Shown here: positions 39,799 through 47,600 of the stretch, piece by piece | Layout: each line of letters begins with the position of its first letter | Numbering within the stretch: position 1 is the stretch's first letter | Origin: Exiguobacterium chiriqhucha RW-2 | GTDB taxonomy: Bacteria; Bacillota; Bacilli; Exiguobacteriales; Exiguobacteriaceae | DNA: 64,000 nucleotides | Reading direction: 5' to 3' | Assembly: GCF_000416965.1 (NCBI RefSeq) | Contig: NZ_ATCL01000014.1 | Span: 248,001-312,000 of the forward strand | Position numbers and translations under genes: made by a program | Notes under the pieces: generated by a model | What the model saw: only the letters and a program-made list of their open reading frames with translations | Told to the model about the DNA's origin: nothing | Databases searched by the model: none

Positions 39799-40700
39799 CG
39801 GTCGCCCTTCCGAGACAACGCGTCCGGACCCGACTATCGGACGCGACGAGCGGGCTCCTCTACTTGTCACCGTCGATCGCGCTGTTCGGGATTTTCCTCG
39901 TCTATCCGCTGTTCCGGACGATTTACTTGAGTTTCTTTCAAACGGACACACAAGGGACGCCACTCAGCTACGTCGGCGGCGAGCATTACGCCAAGCTGTT
40001 CACGAGCGCCTCGTTTTGGCAGAGCATTCAGGCGACGGTCGGCTTCGTTCTGTTGACCGTCCCGCTCACAATCATCATCGCGCTCAGTCTGGCGCTCCTC
40101 GCCAACGAGAAGCTGCGCGGGATTGGCATCTTCCGGACGGCGTTCTCGGCGACGATGGGCATGAGCGTCGCGGCCTCATCCGTCATCTGGATGTTCATGT
40201 ACAACCCGTCCATCGGCATCTTCAACCGTTTCTTGGAAGCGGTCGGGGCGAGCGGGGTGCAGTGGCTCCTCGACCCGCAGTACGCGCTCTTATCCGTGTC
40301 GCTCGCGACCGTCTGGATGAACATCGGCTTCACGTTCTTGATTCTCCTCGGCGGCCTGCAAAACATCGACCGGACGCTTTACGAGAGTGCGGACATCGCC
40401 GGGACGGGGTATTGGACCCAGCTCCGAGCGATCACCATCCCGATGCTGTCCCCGACCCTCTTCTTCGTCGGCATCATCTCGCTCATCAATGCGTTCCAGA
40501 CGTTCGGGCAGATTGATTTGCTGACGAAAGGCGGACCGACGAACTCGACGAACGTCATCGTCTACGCCATCTATAAGGACGCGTTCATCAACTATAACGT
40601 CGGCGGGGCGAGCGCGCAGGCCGTGCTCTTGTTCCTTGCGGTGCTCGGGTTGACGTGGCTCCAGTTCAAGCTCGTCGAAAGGAAGGTGCATTACCAATGA
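39795..40700 (+). CDS. ugpA: sn-glycerol-3-phosphate ABC importer, permease A
   Basis: 301 residues, six membrane segments. EAA loop for ATPase docking reads YESADIAGTGYWTQLRAITIPML. Four-base overlaps with ugpC and ugpE. MalF-like member of the CUT1 permease pair. Confidence 0.88.
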   Translation: MTVALPRQRVRTRLSDATSGLLYLSPSIALFGIFLVYPLFRTIYLSFFQTDTQGTPLSYVGGEHYAKLFTSASFWQSIQATVGFVLLTVPLTIIIALSLALLANEKLRGIGIFRTAFSATMGMSVAASSVIWMFMYNPSIGIFNRFLEAVGASGVQWLLDPQYALLSVSLATVWMNIGFTFLILLGGLQNIDRTLYESADIAGTGYWTQLRAITIPMLSPTLFFVGIISLINAFQTFGQIDLLTKGGPTNSTNVIVYAIYKDAFINYNVGGASAQAVLLFLAVLGLTWLQFKLVERKVHYQ

Positions 40701-41506
40701 CGCTCCGGAAAATCATCACGTATGCGCTCCTCATCTTGAGTGCGGTCATCCTCTTGTTCCCGATTGCCTACGCCTTCTCGATCAGTCTGATGGACGGTAG
40801 CGAAGTGTTGAAAGGGAACCTCATCCCGCGCGACGTGACGTTCGACAACTATGTCGCCGCGTTCGAGCGCATCCCGCTCCTGACGTACTTATGGAACAGT
40901 CTCGTCGTCGCGCTCCTCGTCATGGTCGGTCAGGTCGTCTTGTCGAGCCTCGCCGCCTTCGCGTTCGTCTTCATCGACTTCAAAGGGAAAGGGCTCATCT
41001 TCATGCTCTTCCTCGCGACGATGATGGTGCCGTGGGAAGCGACGATGGTACCGAACTTCTTGACGATTCAGTCGCTCGGCTGGCTCAACTCCGTATGGGG
41101 GCTGTCGGTGCCGTTCTTCGCGCTCGCGTTCGGAACGTTCCTGCTCCGCCAACAGTTCAAGACGATTCCGTACGAGATGTATGAGGCGTCCCAAATCGCC
41201 GGCATCAGCCGGTTCCGCTTCTTTTGGAACGTCGTCTTGCCGGTGTCGAAAACGCCGCTCGTCACGTTGTCGGTATATAGCTTTTTGACGACATGGAACA
41301 TGTACTTATGGCCGCTCCTCGTCACGAACACGGAGCAGGCACGGACGGTGCAGATTGGGATTAAACAGATGCAGTCGAACGAGGTCGCCTCGGATTGGGG
41401 CGTCGTCATGGCGGCGGTCATCCTGATTATCATCCCGACGCTACTACTGTTATTCGCAGGACAAAAGCAGTTACAGGAAGGTCTGACGCAAGGTGCGATC
41501 AAATAA
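40697..41506 (+). CDS. ugpE: sn-glycerol-3-phosphate ABC importer, permease E
   Basis: 269 residues from MTLRKIITYA (ATGA overlap with ugpA, GAAAGGAAGG upstream). Six membrane segments; EAA loop YEASQIAGISRFRFFWNVVLPV. MalG-like partner of UgpA. Confidence 0.88.
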   Translation: MTLRKIITYALLILSAVILLFPIAYAFSISLMDGSEVLKGNLIPRDVTFDNYVAAFERIPLLTYLWNSLVVALLVMVGQVVLSSLAAFAFVFIDFKGKGLIFMLFLATMMVPWEATMVPNFLTIQSLGWLNSVWGLSVPFFALAFGTFLLRQQFKTIPYEMYEASQIAGISRFRFFWNVVLPVSKTPLVTLSVYSFLTTWNMYLWPLLVTNTEQARTVQIGIKQMQSNEVASDWGVVMAAVILIIIPTLLLLFAGQKQLQEGLTQGAIK

Positions 41507-41521
41507 TAGGGGGAAACGTTC

Positions 41522-42832
41522 ATGAAAAAGACAGCATTATTCGCAGGGTTGGCCAGTTCGGTGTTATTGCTCGGGGCATGTGGCAGTCAAGAAGCGGAAG
41601 AGGCCGCGGCGACCACGACGACGGACGGAAAGACAGAAGTCGTGTTTTGGCACGCGATGAGCGGGGACTTGGAAACGGCGCTCAATGATCAAGTCGACGC
41701 CTTCAACGAGTCGCAAGAAGAGTATGAAGTGAAGCCGGTGTTCCAAGGGACGTATGAAGAGGCGCTCACGAAATTCAACGCCGTCGCGGGCTCACCGGAC
41801 GCACCGGCCATCATGCAGACGTTCGAGGTCGGTACGAAATACATGATTGACTCGAACAAAATCACGCCGGTCCAAGAGTTCATCGATAAAGAAGACTTTG
41901 ATACGAGCGTCTGGGAAGAGAACATCTTGAGCTATTACCAAGTCGACGGTAAGCAATACTCGATGCCGTTCAACTCGTCGACGCCGGTGCTCATCTACAA
42001 CAAGGACGCGTTCGAGAAAGCGGGCCTCGACCCGGAAAAGGCGCCGCGGACGTATGACGAGTTGAAGCAAGCGGCGAAGGCGCTGACGACCGATGGCCAG
42101 ACGGGCTTCACGATGCTCAACTATGGCTGGTTCTTCGAACAGCTCGTCGCCGCGCAAGGCGGGCTCTACGTCGACAACGACAACGGCCGTAGCGGGGCAC
42201 CGACGAAAGCCGTCTTCGATGGGGAAGAAGGGCAGAATGCCTTCAACTTGATTAAAGAGATGTACGACGAGAAGACATTCATGAACGTCGGTCAAAACTG
42301 GGACGACATGCGCGCCGCCTTCCAATCAGGGAAAGTCGCCATGTATCTCGACTCATCGGCCGGGATCCGTACCGTGGCGGACAACGCCGATTTCGAGGTC
42401 GGCGCGTCGTACTTGCCGGTCCCGAACGAAGCCGATCGTGAAGGTGTCATCATCGGTGGGGCCTCGCTCTGGATGGGGGACGGCATCGCCGACGAGACGA
42501 AGCAAGGCGCATGGGAGTTCATGAAGTATGCGGCGTCGAAAGAAGCACAGGCCAAATGGCACGTCGACACGGGCTACTTCGCGATTAATCCGGAAGCGTA
42601 TGACGAGCCGGTCGTCAAAGAGATGTGGGCCGAGTATCCGCAGCTCAAAGTGACGGTCGATCAATTGAGCGAGACGACAGCCTCTCCGGCGACGCAAGGT
42701 GCGCTCATCTCGACGTTCCCGCAATCCCGTCAAAGCGTCGTCAACGCCATGGAGAGCCTATACCAAGGCGTATCGGTCGAAGAGGCGTTGAAACGCGCGG
42801 CCGATGAGACAACTTCCACCTTGGGACAATGA
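41522..42832 (+). CDS. ugpB: sn-glycerol-3-phosphate ABC importer, binding lipoprotein
   Basis: 436 residues. Lipobox LLLGAC at about residue 20, so a membrane-anchored binding protein. Type 2 extracellular solute-binding fold: EVVFWHAMSGDLETAL at the start of the mature part and YSMPFNSSTPVLIYNK in the cleft, both matching UgpB proteins. Delivers glycerol-3-phosphate or glycerophosphocholine-type diesters to UgpAE. RBS AGGGGGAA. Confidence 0.88.
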   Translation: MKKTALFAGLASSVLLLGACGSQEAEEAAATTTTDGKTEVVFWHAMSGDLETALNDQVDAFNESQEEYEVKPVFQGTYEEALTKFNAVAGSPDAPAIMQTFEVGTKYMIDSNKITPVQEFIDKEDFDTSVWEENILSYYQVDGKQYSMPFNSSTPVLIYNKDAFEKAGLDPEKAPRTYDELKQAAKALTTDGQTGFTMLNYGWFFEQLVAAQGGLYVDNDNGRSGAPTKAVFDGEEGQNAFNLIKEMYDEKTFMNVGQNWDDMRAAFQSGKVAMYLDSSAGIRTVADNADFEVGASYLPVPNEADREGVIIGGASLWMGDGIADETKQGAWEFMKYAASKEAQAKWHVDTGYFAINPEAYDEPVVKEMWAEYPQLKVTVDQLSETTASPATQGALISTFPQSRQSVVNAMESLYQGVSVEEALKRAADETTSTLGQ

Positions 42833-42833
42833 C

Positions 42834-43523
42834 ATGTTGATTTACGCACATCGCGGCTATAGCGCCAAGTATCCGGAGAACACGATCAGCGCGTTCAAGG
42901 CGGCGTTGCCTCACGTCGACGGCATTGAGCTCGATGTCCAATTGACGCGCGACGGACGCCTCGTCGTGATCCATGACGAGACGGTCGACCGGACGACGAA
43001 CGGAAGCGGCTTCGTCAAGGATATGACGCTTCGACAGCTCCGCTTGCTCCGGACGGAGAGCGGGGAACGGATCCCGACGCTCGAGGAAGTACTCGTCTTG
43101 ATTGAACCGTCCGACGTCACGCTCAATATCGAGCTGAAGACAGATCAATTTGATTATGAAGGAATCGAGTATTTGACGTGGCTCGCCGTCACCGAGTTCA
43201 AGTTAGAAGAGCGTGTCGTCTTCTCCTCGTTCAACCCGGACACGCTCGTCCGGTTGCGGGACGTCGCCCGCGAGGCGAGAATCGCCGTCTTGACCGGGGA
43301 CGGGCATCCACGGCTCGTCGAGTTCGTCGAACGAGTCGGTGCCGAGGCGGTCCATGCCCAACCGGAGTTTATCGGGACGAGGGACGCGGCGATGATGCGC
43401 GAACAAAATCGGTTGCTTCGCCTGTACACCATCAATGACCCGAGTGAATTACCGGACATGACCGGTGTCGACGCCATCATGACGGACGAGGTCGAGCGGT
43501 TCCAATCGAAGTCGCGTCATTGA
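42834..43523 (+). CDS. ugpQ: Glycerophosphodiester phosphodiesterase
   Basis: 229 residues from MLIYAHRGYSAKYPENT, the normal beginning of this family. The ATG is one base after the ugpB stop; a longer frame inside ugpB is open but less likely. GDPD fold: HRG...PENT, ELDVQLTRDG with catalytic acids, VIHDETVDRTTNG with catalytic His, ELK metal site. No signal peptide, so it acts on imported diesters in the cytosol, releasing glycerol-3-phosphate, the ligand of GlpP. Confidence 0.9.
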   Translation: MLIYAHRGYSAKYPENTISAFKAALPHVDGIELDVQLTRDGRLVVIHDETVDRTTNGSGFVKDMTLRQLRLLRTESGERIPTLEEVLVLIEPSDVTLNIELKTDQFDYEGIEYLTWLAVTEFKLEERVVFSSFNPDTLVRLRDVAREARIAVLTGDGHPRLVEFVERVGAEAVHAQPEFIGTRDAAMMREQNRLLRLYTINDPSELPDMTGVDAIMTDEVERFQSKSRH

Positions 43524-43553
43524 AGTGAGGTTGGGATATGCCTCAGTCGATTT

Positions 43554-43601
43554 GTAAAAAGAGGCCAGCTGGCGCGACGTGTTCGCATCAGCTGGCCTCT
43601 T
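43554..43601 (-). terminator. Terminator between ugpQ and the following minus-strand gene
   Basis: 13-bp perfect arms AAGAGGCCAGCTG / CAGCTGGCCTCTT around 17 nt. The T-run is on the minus strand, so it mainly ends the gene at 43622-43969; it may also stop ugp transcription. Confidence 0.8.
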
Positions 43602-43621
43602 CTCATGGCAATTCTCTAAAT

Positions 43622-43969
43622 TTAGTATTCTTCGTTCAACGTGGTAAATTCATCTTCTTTCAAAGGTGAATCGCCATACGAGTTATGCCCATAATAGGTG
43701 ACGACGTACTCTTTCTCTTGATTGGTTTTGACGAAAAATTCATACTCGACTCTGTTTTCGTCCTCGAAATTCAAGCGATATAAGTACCCAAATTGATTCA
43801 TGCTGAACTCGACATCATAGGCGCTCTGATCGATTGAAAAATGCTCAGTTAACGTTTCGTTCAAAAAAGTTTCTCGCTGATTTACTTCATGAAGAAGGAA
43901 AAAGATACCTCCTAACAGGAGTAACGCAAAAGCGAGTTGAAACTTGGGTATAGGTTTGTTAGATGCCAT
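43622..43969 (-). CDS. Hypothetical membrane-anchored protein
   Basis: 115 residues. One N-terminal membrane helix (FQLAFALLLLGGIFFLL) with inside-positive start, then about 85 extracytoplasmic residues, acidic, Tyr/Phe-rich (VEYEFFVKTNQEKEYVVTYYGH). Looks like a small DUF3139-type exported protein but I do not recognise it firmly. More A+T-rich than its neighbours. Monocistronic. Confidence 0.55.
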   Translation of the reverse strand: MASNKPIPKFQLAFALLLLGGIFFLLHEVNQRETFLNETLTEHFSIDQSAYDVEFSMNQFGYLYRLNFEDENRVEYEFFVKTNQEKEYVVTYYGHNSYGDSPLKEDEFTTLNEEY

Positions 43970-44050
43970 CTACATCAGCCTTCCTTAAATGAGATCAATC
44001 AACTGCTACCGAGTAAATATGACAAAGACCGCTCAATGAAGCGGTCTTTG

Positions 44051-44203
44051 TCATATCTTCTTCGGTGAATCACTAAAAGCGAAATACAATCCGACACCGA
44101 TTGCGAGTCCAATCAAATAGTGATCGAGCGCGATGGCAGTCGAGACACCGACGCCGAGGGCGAGCGGAAAGGCGTAGCTGCCGGTCGTTTGTTTATTGGA
44201 CAT
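44051..44203 (-). CDS. Small glycine-rich membrane protein
   Basis: 50 residues from MSNKQTTGSYAF, with AAAGGAGG eight bases upstream. Two short hydrophobic stretches; the end IGLAIGVGLYFAFSDSPKKI resembles the end of the neighbouring gene product (LGIGIAMFFAFQGTKKKA), so they are probably paralogues. Function unknown. Confidence 0.6.
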   Translation of the reverse strand: MSNKQTTGSYAFPLALGVGVSTAIALDHYLIGLAIGVGLYFAFSDSPKKI

Positions 44204-44252
44204 GGAGCATGCCTCCTTTGTCCAATTACTACGGGCGCCGCCTAAAAAAGTT

Positions 44253-44399
44253 TCAAGCCTTCTTCTTCGTCCCTTGGAACGCGAAGAACATCGCGATGCC
44301 AATCCCGAGTCCAAGCCACCAGTTATCGAACAACAGCCCGAAAATAAGGATAAAGGCGACGGCGACAGGAAGTGCCAAAAAACCACGTTGACGTTTCAT
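44253..44399 (-). CDS. Small glycine-rich membrane protein, paralogue of the next
   Basis: 48 residues: M-K-R-Q-R-G-F-L-A-L-P-V then a hydrophobic stretch, FDNWWLGLGIGIAMFFAF, QGTKKKA. Read from the minus strand between CAT at 44397-44399 and the stop at 44253-44255. The TCATCC/AAGGATGATTCGC sequence upstream offers a weak RBS (AGGATG). Shares the G-x-G-I-G-x-x-F-F-A-F pattern with 44051-44203 and more loosely with 56842-57015. Confidence 0.55.
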   Translation of the reverse strand: MKRQRGFLALPVAVAFILIFGLLFDNWWLGLGIGIAMFFAFQGTKKKA

Positions 44400-44475
44400 G
44401 CGAATCATCCTTTCTACGTTTCTCATTTCGTCTGTTCCCGCTTTAAAGGCGATTCATTCAAAAGAGACGGTCCTG

Positions 44476-45633
44476 TCAGTCGGACGTCTCTCGTTCGGCG
44501 AGTGACGTCGAGCTACTAGGATATAAGTAGATGGAGAACGTCGTGCCTTCACCGTACACGGAGTCGGCATGGATGCCCCAGCCGTGCGCTTCGGCGATCC
44601 GTTTACAGATGCGTAGGCCGAGACCGGTCCCTTTGATCGGACGGTGTGCATCCGAGTCGACCCGGTAATATTCGTCGAACACGTACGGGATGGCGTCGCT
44701 CGGGATACCGATTCCGGTGTCACGGACCGACAGGACAGACGTGTCGTCTTCGGTCGTCAGCTCGATGTGGACCGTGCCGCCGTTCGGCGAATACTTGATC
44801 GCGTTCCCAATCAAGTTATGGAGCAGCTGCAACAGCTTCTCCTGATCGGCTTCGAGGGTCATGTCATCCGCGGACAAGATGACGTCATGCTTGGGGGCCG
44901 TCGTCTTATAGTGAGCGACGATGTCCTCGAGCAATGGTCGCAAGTCGAACGTCGACAACGACAATAACTCCACGGAATAGTTCACACGCTGGTAGTCGAG
45001 GAAATTATCGACGAGCCGCTCGAGTCGCTCGGCCTCCCGTTTGACGAGTGTCAACATCCCGTGTGTTTTCTCGTCGTCGCCATGTTGGTACATGAGCAGT
45101 TCCGCGTAACCATTGATGGCCGTGAGCGGGGAACGGAACTCATGGGACAGTTCGGCCAGGAAGGCGTCTTTCTGCTCCTCGAAGCGGATCGAGTCGGTGA
45201 TGTCCCGCCACATGAGGAATGCGCCGCGCGGCGTGTGCGTAAAGTTCACGATGACTTGCATCGTTCGCTCGCCGATGCGGAGCGACTTCGCATCCATGCT
45301 CGGACAACAGCCGAACCGGTTCGTCATGAGCTCGTCCCAAAACAGCGTTACATCGTTCATATTTGCGCCGTTCCGCTCGAACGCTTCGTAGAAGAACCGG
45401 GTCATGTCTTCCGGGCGCGAGAAACGCTGGTTGACCATCGAGGGACAGATGGCACGGAGCTGTTCATTCGAATACAGATGGTTCCGTGTGAAGTCGATAT
45501 AGCAGACGGCGTCTTGAACTTCTTCGACAAGTGAATGAATCGGTAACGACTGGGGTGCGTGAATCTGGTTCATTCGTTTAGCCGTCGAGCGCCCATGGTA
45601 CCGACGAGCCGGATAGAATGACTTTCGAGTCAT
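44476..45633 (-). CDS. Soluble orphan histidine kinase
   Basis: 385 residues from MTRKSFYPARR, where GGGAGG precedes the ATG; an upstream extension of 19 codons is open. No membrane segment, so a cytosolic sensor. N-terminal half (about 35-150) is PAS-like, with two adjacent cysteines (RFGCCPS) that could bind a metal or sense redox. HisKA with ELSHEFRSPLTAINGYAELL, HATPase with NLIGNAIKYSPNGG, DTGIGIP and GTGLGLRICKRI. No response regulator is adjacent. Confidence 0.85.
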   Translation of the reverse strand: MTRKSFYPARRYHGRSTAKRMNQIHAPQSLPIHSLVEEVQDAVCYIDFTRNHLYSNEQLRAICPSMVNQRFSRPEDMTRFFYEAFERNGANMNDVTLFWDELMTNRFGCCPSMDAKSLRIGERTMQVIVNFTHTPRGAFLMWRDITDSIRFEEQKDAFLAELSHEFRSPLTAINGYAELLMYQHGDDEKTHGMLTLVKREAERLERLVDNFLDYQRVNYSVELLSLSTFDLRPLLEDIVAHYKTTAPKHDVILSADDMTLEADQEKLLQLLHNLIGNAIKYSPNGGTVHIELTTEDDTSVLSVRDTGIGIPSDAIPYVFDEYYRVDSDAHRPIKGTGLGLRICKRIAEAHGWGIHADSVYGEGTTFSIYLYPSSSTSLAERETSD

Positions 45634-45796
45634 CGCGCGAACCTCCCTTCGATATAAGGCTATATATAAACGTAAAGTAATATCCGACATACTCCTTTAT
45701 TATACGATATTCGCCGATGATTCCCTATACCCCCCATAGACCTAGCTAGAAATGGGTCACAACCGGGATAGTCGGACGGAATGCGCACGATTCTAG

Positions 45797-45833
45797 GAAA
45801 AAACACCTTCCTCGTATGTTAGAGGAAGGTGTT
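45797..45833 (-). terminator. Terminator of the M23 hydrolase gene
   Basis: Minus strand AACACCTTCCTC / GAGGAAGGTGTT followed by six T. Confidence 0.88.
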
Positions 45834-45837
45834 AGGA

Positions 45838-46554
45838 TTAGAACAACGTGTATGGGTTGACGCTATTGGCAGCCGTCGAGCTACTGTAGACGTATTTATC
45901 TTTATGGATTTCGAAGTGGAGGTGGCTTCCGTACGAGTTGCCGGTGTTGCCGACCGTACCGATTCTCCCACCCTTGGCGATTTTCTGTCCTTTGACGACG
46001 TTCAAGCGGTCCAAGTGAGCGTAGACAGTCGTATAGGCTTGACCGTCAACGGTATGTGTGACCATGACGTGGTTACCGTACGCTCCATAGTTACGGGCGA
46101 CGATGACTTCACCGTACGCGGCGGATTGGACGGTCGTGCCTTTCGCGGCCGCCAAGTCGATGCCGTTATGGAACGTGTAGCCGTATTTGCCGCTCGCCGG
46201 GCCATAACCTTGCGTCAACGTGCCTTTCGCAGGAATCAAAAACTTGCCCGCTGTCGCTGTTTGGAGTGACGTGCTGCTATATTTTTTAACATATGTACTC
46301 GAGACGTATTTTGTACTGCCGTTATAATTGATTTTTGTCCATGAGCCGGTCGCGCCGAGATAGGTGAACGTTTGGCCGAGTTTAGCACTGCCGACTTTTT
46401 GATAAGACGTCGATGGGCCGCTCCGCACGTTCAAAACATTCGTCGTGACTTTGACTTTATACGATGTAGCTGCCTCTACCGGTGTCGAAGCGGGAACTGT
46501 CAAGCCGGAAACAAGAAGGGCGCCTAATGTGATCGTCATCAGTTGTTTTTTCAT
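45838..46554 (-). CDS. Secreted M23 peptidoglycan endopeptidase with SH3b domain
   Basis: 238 residues from MKKQLMTITLGALL (GAAAGGA upstream). Signal peptide ends near PVEAATS. Bacterial SH3 domain (about 35-95; VTTNVLNVRSGPSTSYQKVG) for wall binding, then M23 metallopeptidase: FHNGIDLAA gives the first His and Asp zinc ligands, HLHFEIH the last His. Cuts peptide cross-bridges in peptidoglycan. The A+T-rich upstream region holds the promoter. Confidence 0.9.
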   Translation of the reverse strand: MKKQLMTITLGALLVSGLTVPASTPVEAATSYKVKVTTNVLNVRSGPSTSYQKVGSAKLGQTFTYLGATGSWTKINYNGSTKYVSSTYVKKYSSTSLQTATAGKFLIPAKGTLTQGYGPASGKYGYTFHNGIDLAAAKGTTVQSAAYGEVIVARNYGAYGNHVMVTHTVDGQAYTTVYAHLDRLNVVKGQKIAKGGRIGTVGNTGNSYGSHLHFEIHKDKYVYSSSTAANSVNPYTLF

Positions 46555-46913
46555 AGTATGGTAAATCCTTTCAATTATGGAACAATGCGACATAAAAATG
46601 ATAATTACCTTATAAAAAAATTTTACCATCAAAAAATAGATTCTAATATGTCATTTATATTTCAAAAAAGTATAATCGTTATGAAAACAATCATGTATTG
46701 GAGAAAGTCCAGTCATATCAACGAAAATGAGACATGCAACGTTTTGTTGGTAAAAGAATATATGCCTAAAATTCAAAAAAACTCCGATTTCTCGGAGTTT
46801 AGCTTTTGAAAAACAGGGTAATTTAAAATGGTTTAGCCTAAATAAAAAAGGGCCGATGAGAATCAATCCCTTTTGTCAGTTGTTTCCTTGAAATGCTTCG
46901 TCCCATACATAAG
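46555..46913. other. A+T-rich non-coding gap with terminator-like hairpins
   Basis: About 440 nt lie between the M23 gene and the YdhK-type gene. No credible ORF. On the minus strand there are two further hairpins after the proper terminator at 46914-46940: AAAAGGG...CCCTTTT near 46845-46877, and AAACTCCGA/TCGGAGTTT plus seven T at 46774-46800. They have no gene between them, so a short RNA or remnants of lost genes is possible. Confidence 0.4.
46774..46800 (-). terminator. Orphan terminator
   Basis: Minus strand AAACTCCGA GAAA TCGGAGTTT then TTTT. No gene directly upstream. Confidence 0.6.
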
Positions 46914-46940
46914 AAAAACCGAGACATGTGCCCCGGTTTC
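46914..46940 (-). terminator. Terminator of the multicopper oxidase-ydhK operon
   Basis: Minus strand AAACCG.G...C.CGGTTTTTC. Nearly the same sequence as the terminator at 56814-56843. Confidence 0.75.
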
Positions 46941-46992
46941 GCTTGCCTGCTCTTACTGAGAAGGCGTGACCACGTTCAGACAAACGTTTCGA

Positions 46993-47574
46993 TTAAGGTG
47001 CCGACAGTTCTTTCTCGGTGACCCATTTATGGTTGGTCACTTCTTCGCCGGATTCTAACGTGAAGTCGACCATATAGACCGTCGTCTCTTCGACAGAATC
47101 GATGGTAGCAGTCGTGCCGCCCATACCGCTCATATGCTCGGCATTGACTTCAACCTCGTCGCCGACCTCGTACGGGGCGTCCTGTGCACCTTCAATCTCT
47201 TCATGAATGATCCATTTATGGTCTTTGACGCGCTCGCCCCCGTGCATCGGGTCGTACGAGATACTGTAGGCGACCGTATCGTAGGCGCCGACGATGCTCG
47301 CTTCCGCGCCTTCCATGCCAGGCATATGGGCCTCTGTGATGACGGCCGTGTCGCCGACCGCGAACGTCGGGTTCTCTGCTGACTTCAATCCTTCGGGGAC
47401 GTCACCAGACCCGGACATGTCCATTCCTGAATGGTCGTTCCCGTCCATCGTCTCTTCCATTTGATCATTCATGTTCGTATCATTATTCGTCGTGTCGTCT
47501 TCACCACAAGCAACGAGTAAACCGCTCAGTGAGAGTGCCATCGTCATCATTCCAAGTTTCTTATTCCATTTCAT
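46993..47574 (-). CDS. YdhK-family (DUF1541) lipoprotein
   Basis: 193 residues. Lipobox SGLLVACG. Low-complexity Asp/Asn/Met-rich linker (DDTTNNDTNMNDQM, NDHSGMDMSGSG) that could bind copper through Met and His, then two DUF1541 repeats: MPGMEGAEASIVGAYDTVAYSISYD...DHKWIIHEE and MSGMGGTTATIDSVEETTVYMVDF...NHKWVTEKE. Commonly found with copper resistance genes. Second gene after the multicopper oxidase, 26 nt apart; RBS GGAGGGAA. Confidence 0.85.
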   Translation of the reverse strand: MKWNKKLGMMTMALSLSGLLVACGEDDTTNNDTNMNDQMEETMDGNDHSGMDMSGSGDVPEGLKSAENPTFAVGDTAVITEAHMPGMEGAEASIVGAYDTVAYSISYDPMHGGERVKDHKWIIHEEIEGAQDAPYEVGDEVEVNAEHMSGMGGTTATIDSVEETTVYMVDFTLESGEEVTNHKWVTEKELSAP

Positions 47575-47600
47575 TCATATTCCCTCCAAGTTAAGTGTGA

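Noticed and set aside
45725-45742. TATACCCCCCATAG before the orphan kinase as a CsoR box
   Set aside because: C-run half-site only; the G-run arm is missing and the neighbouring genes have no copper link.
46590-46615. Fur-like sequence ATGATAATTACC upstream of the M23 gene
   Set aside because: Only one half-site matches; no second arm and no iron-related gene nearby.
46651-46866. 71-codon minus-strand frame in the A+T-rich gap
   Set aside because: It runs through a terminator hairpin, has no RBS and an unnatural residue mix.
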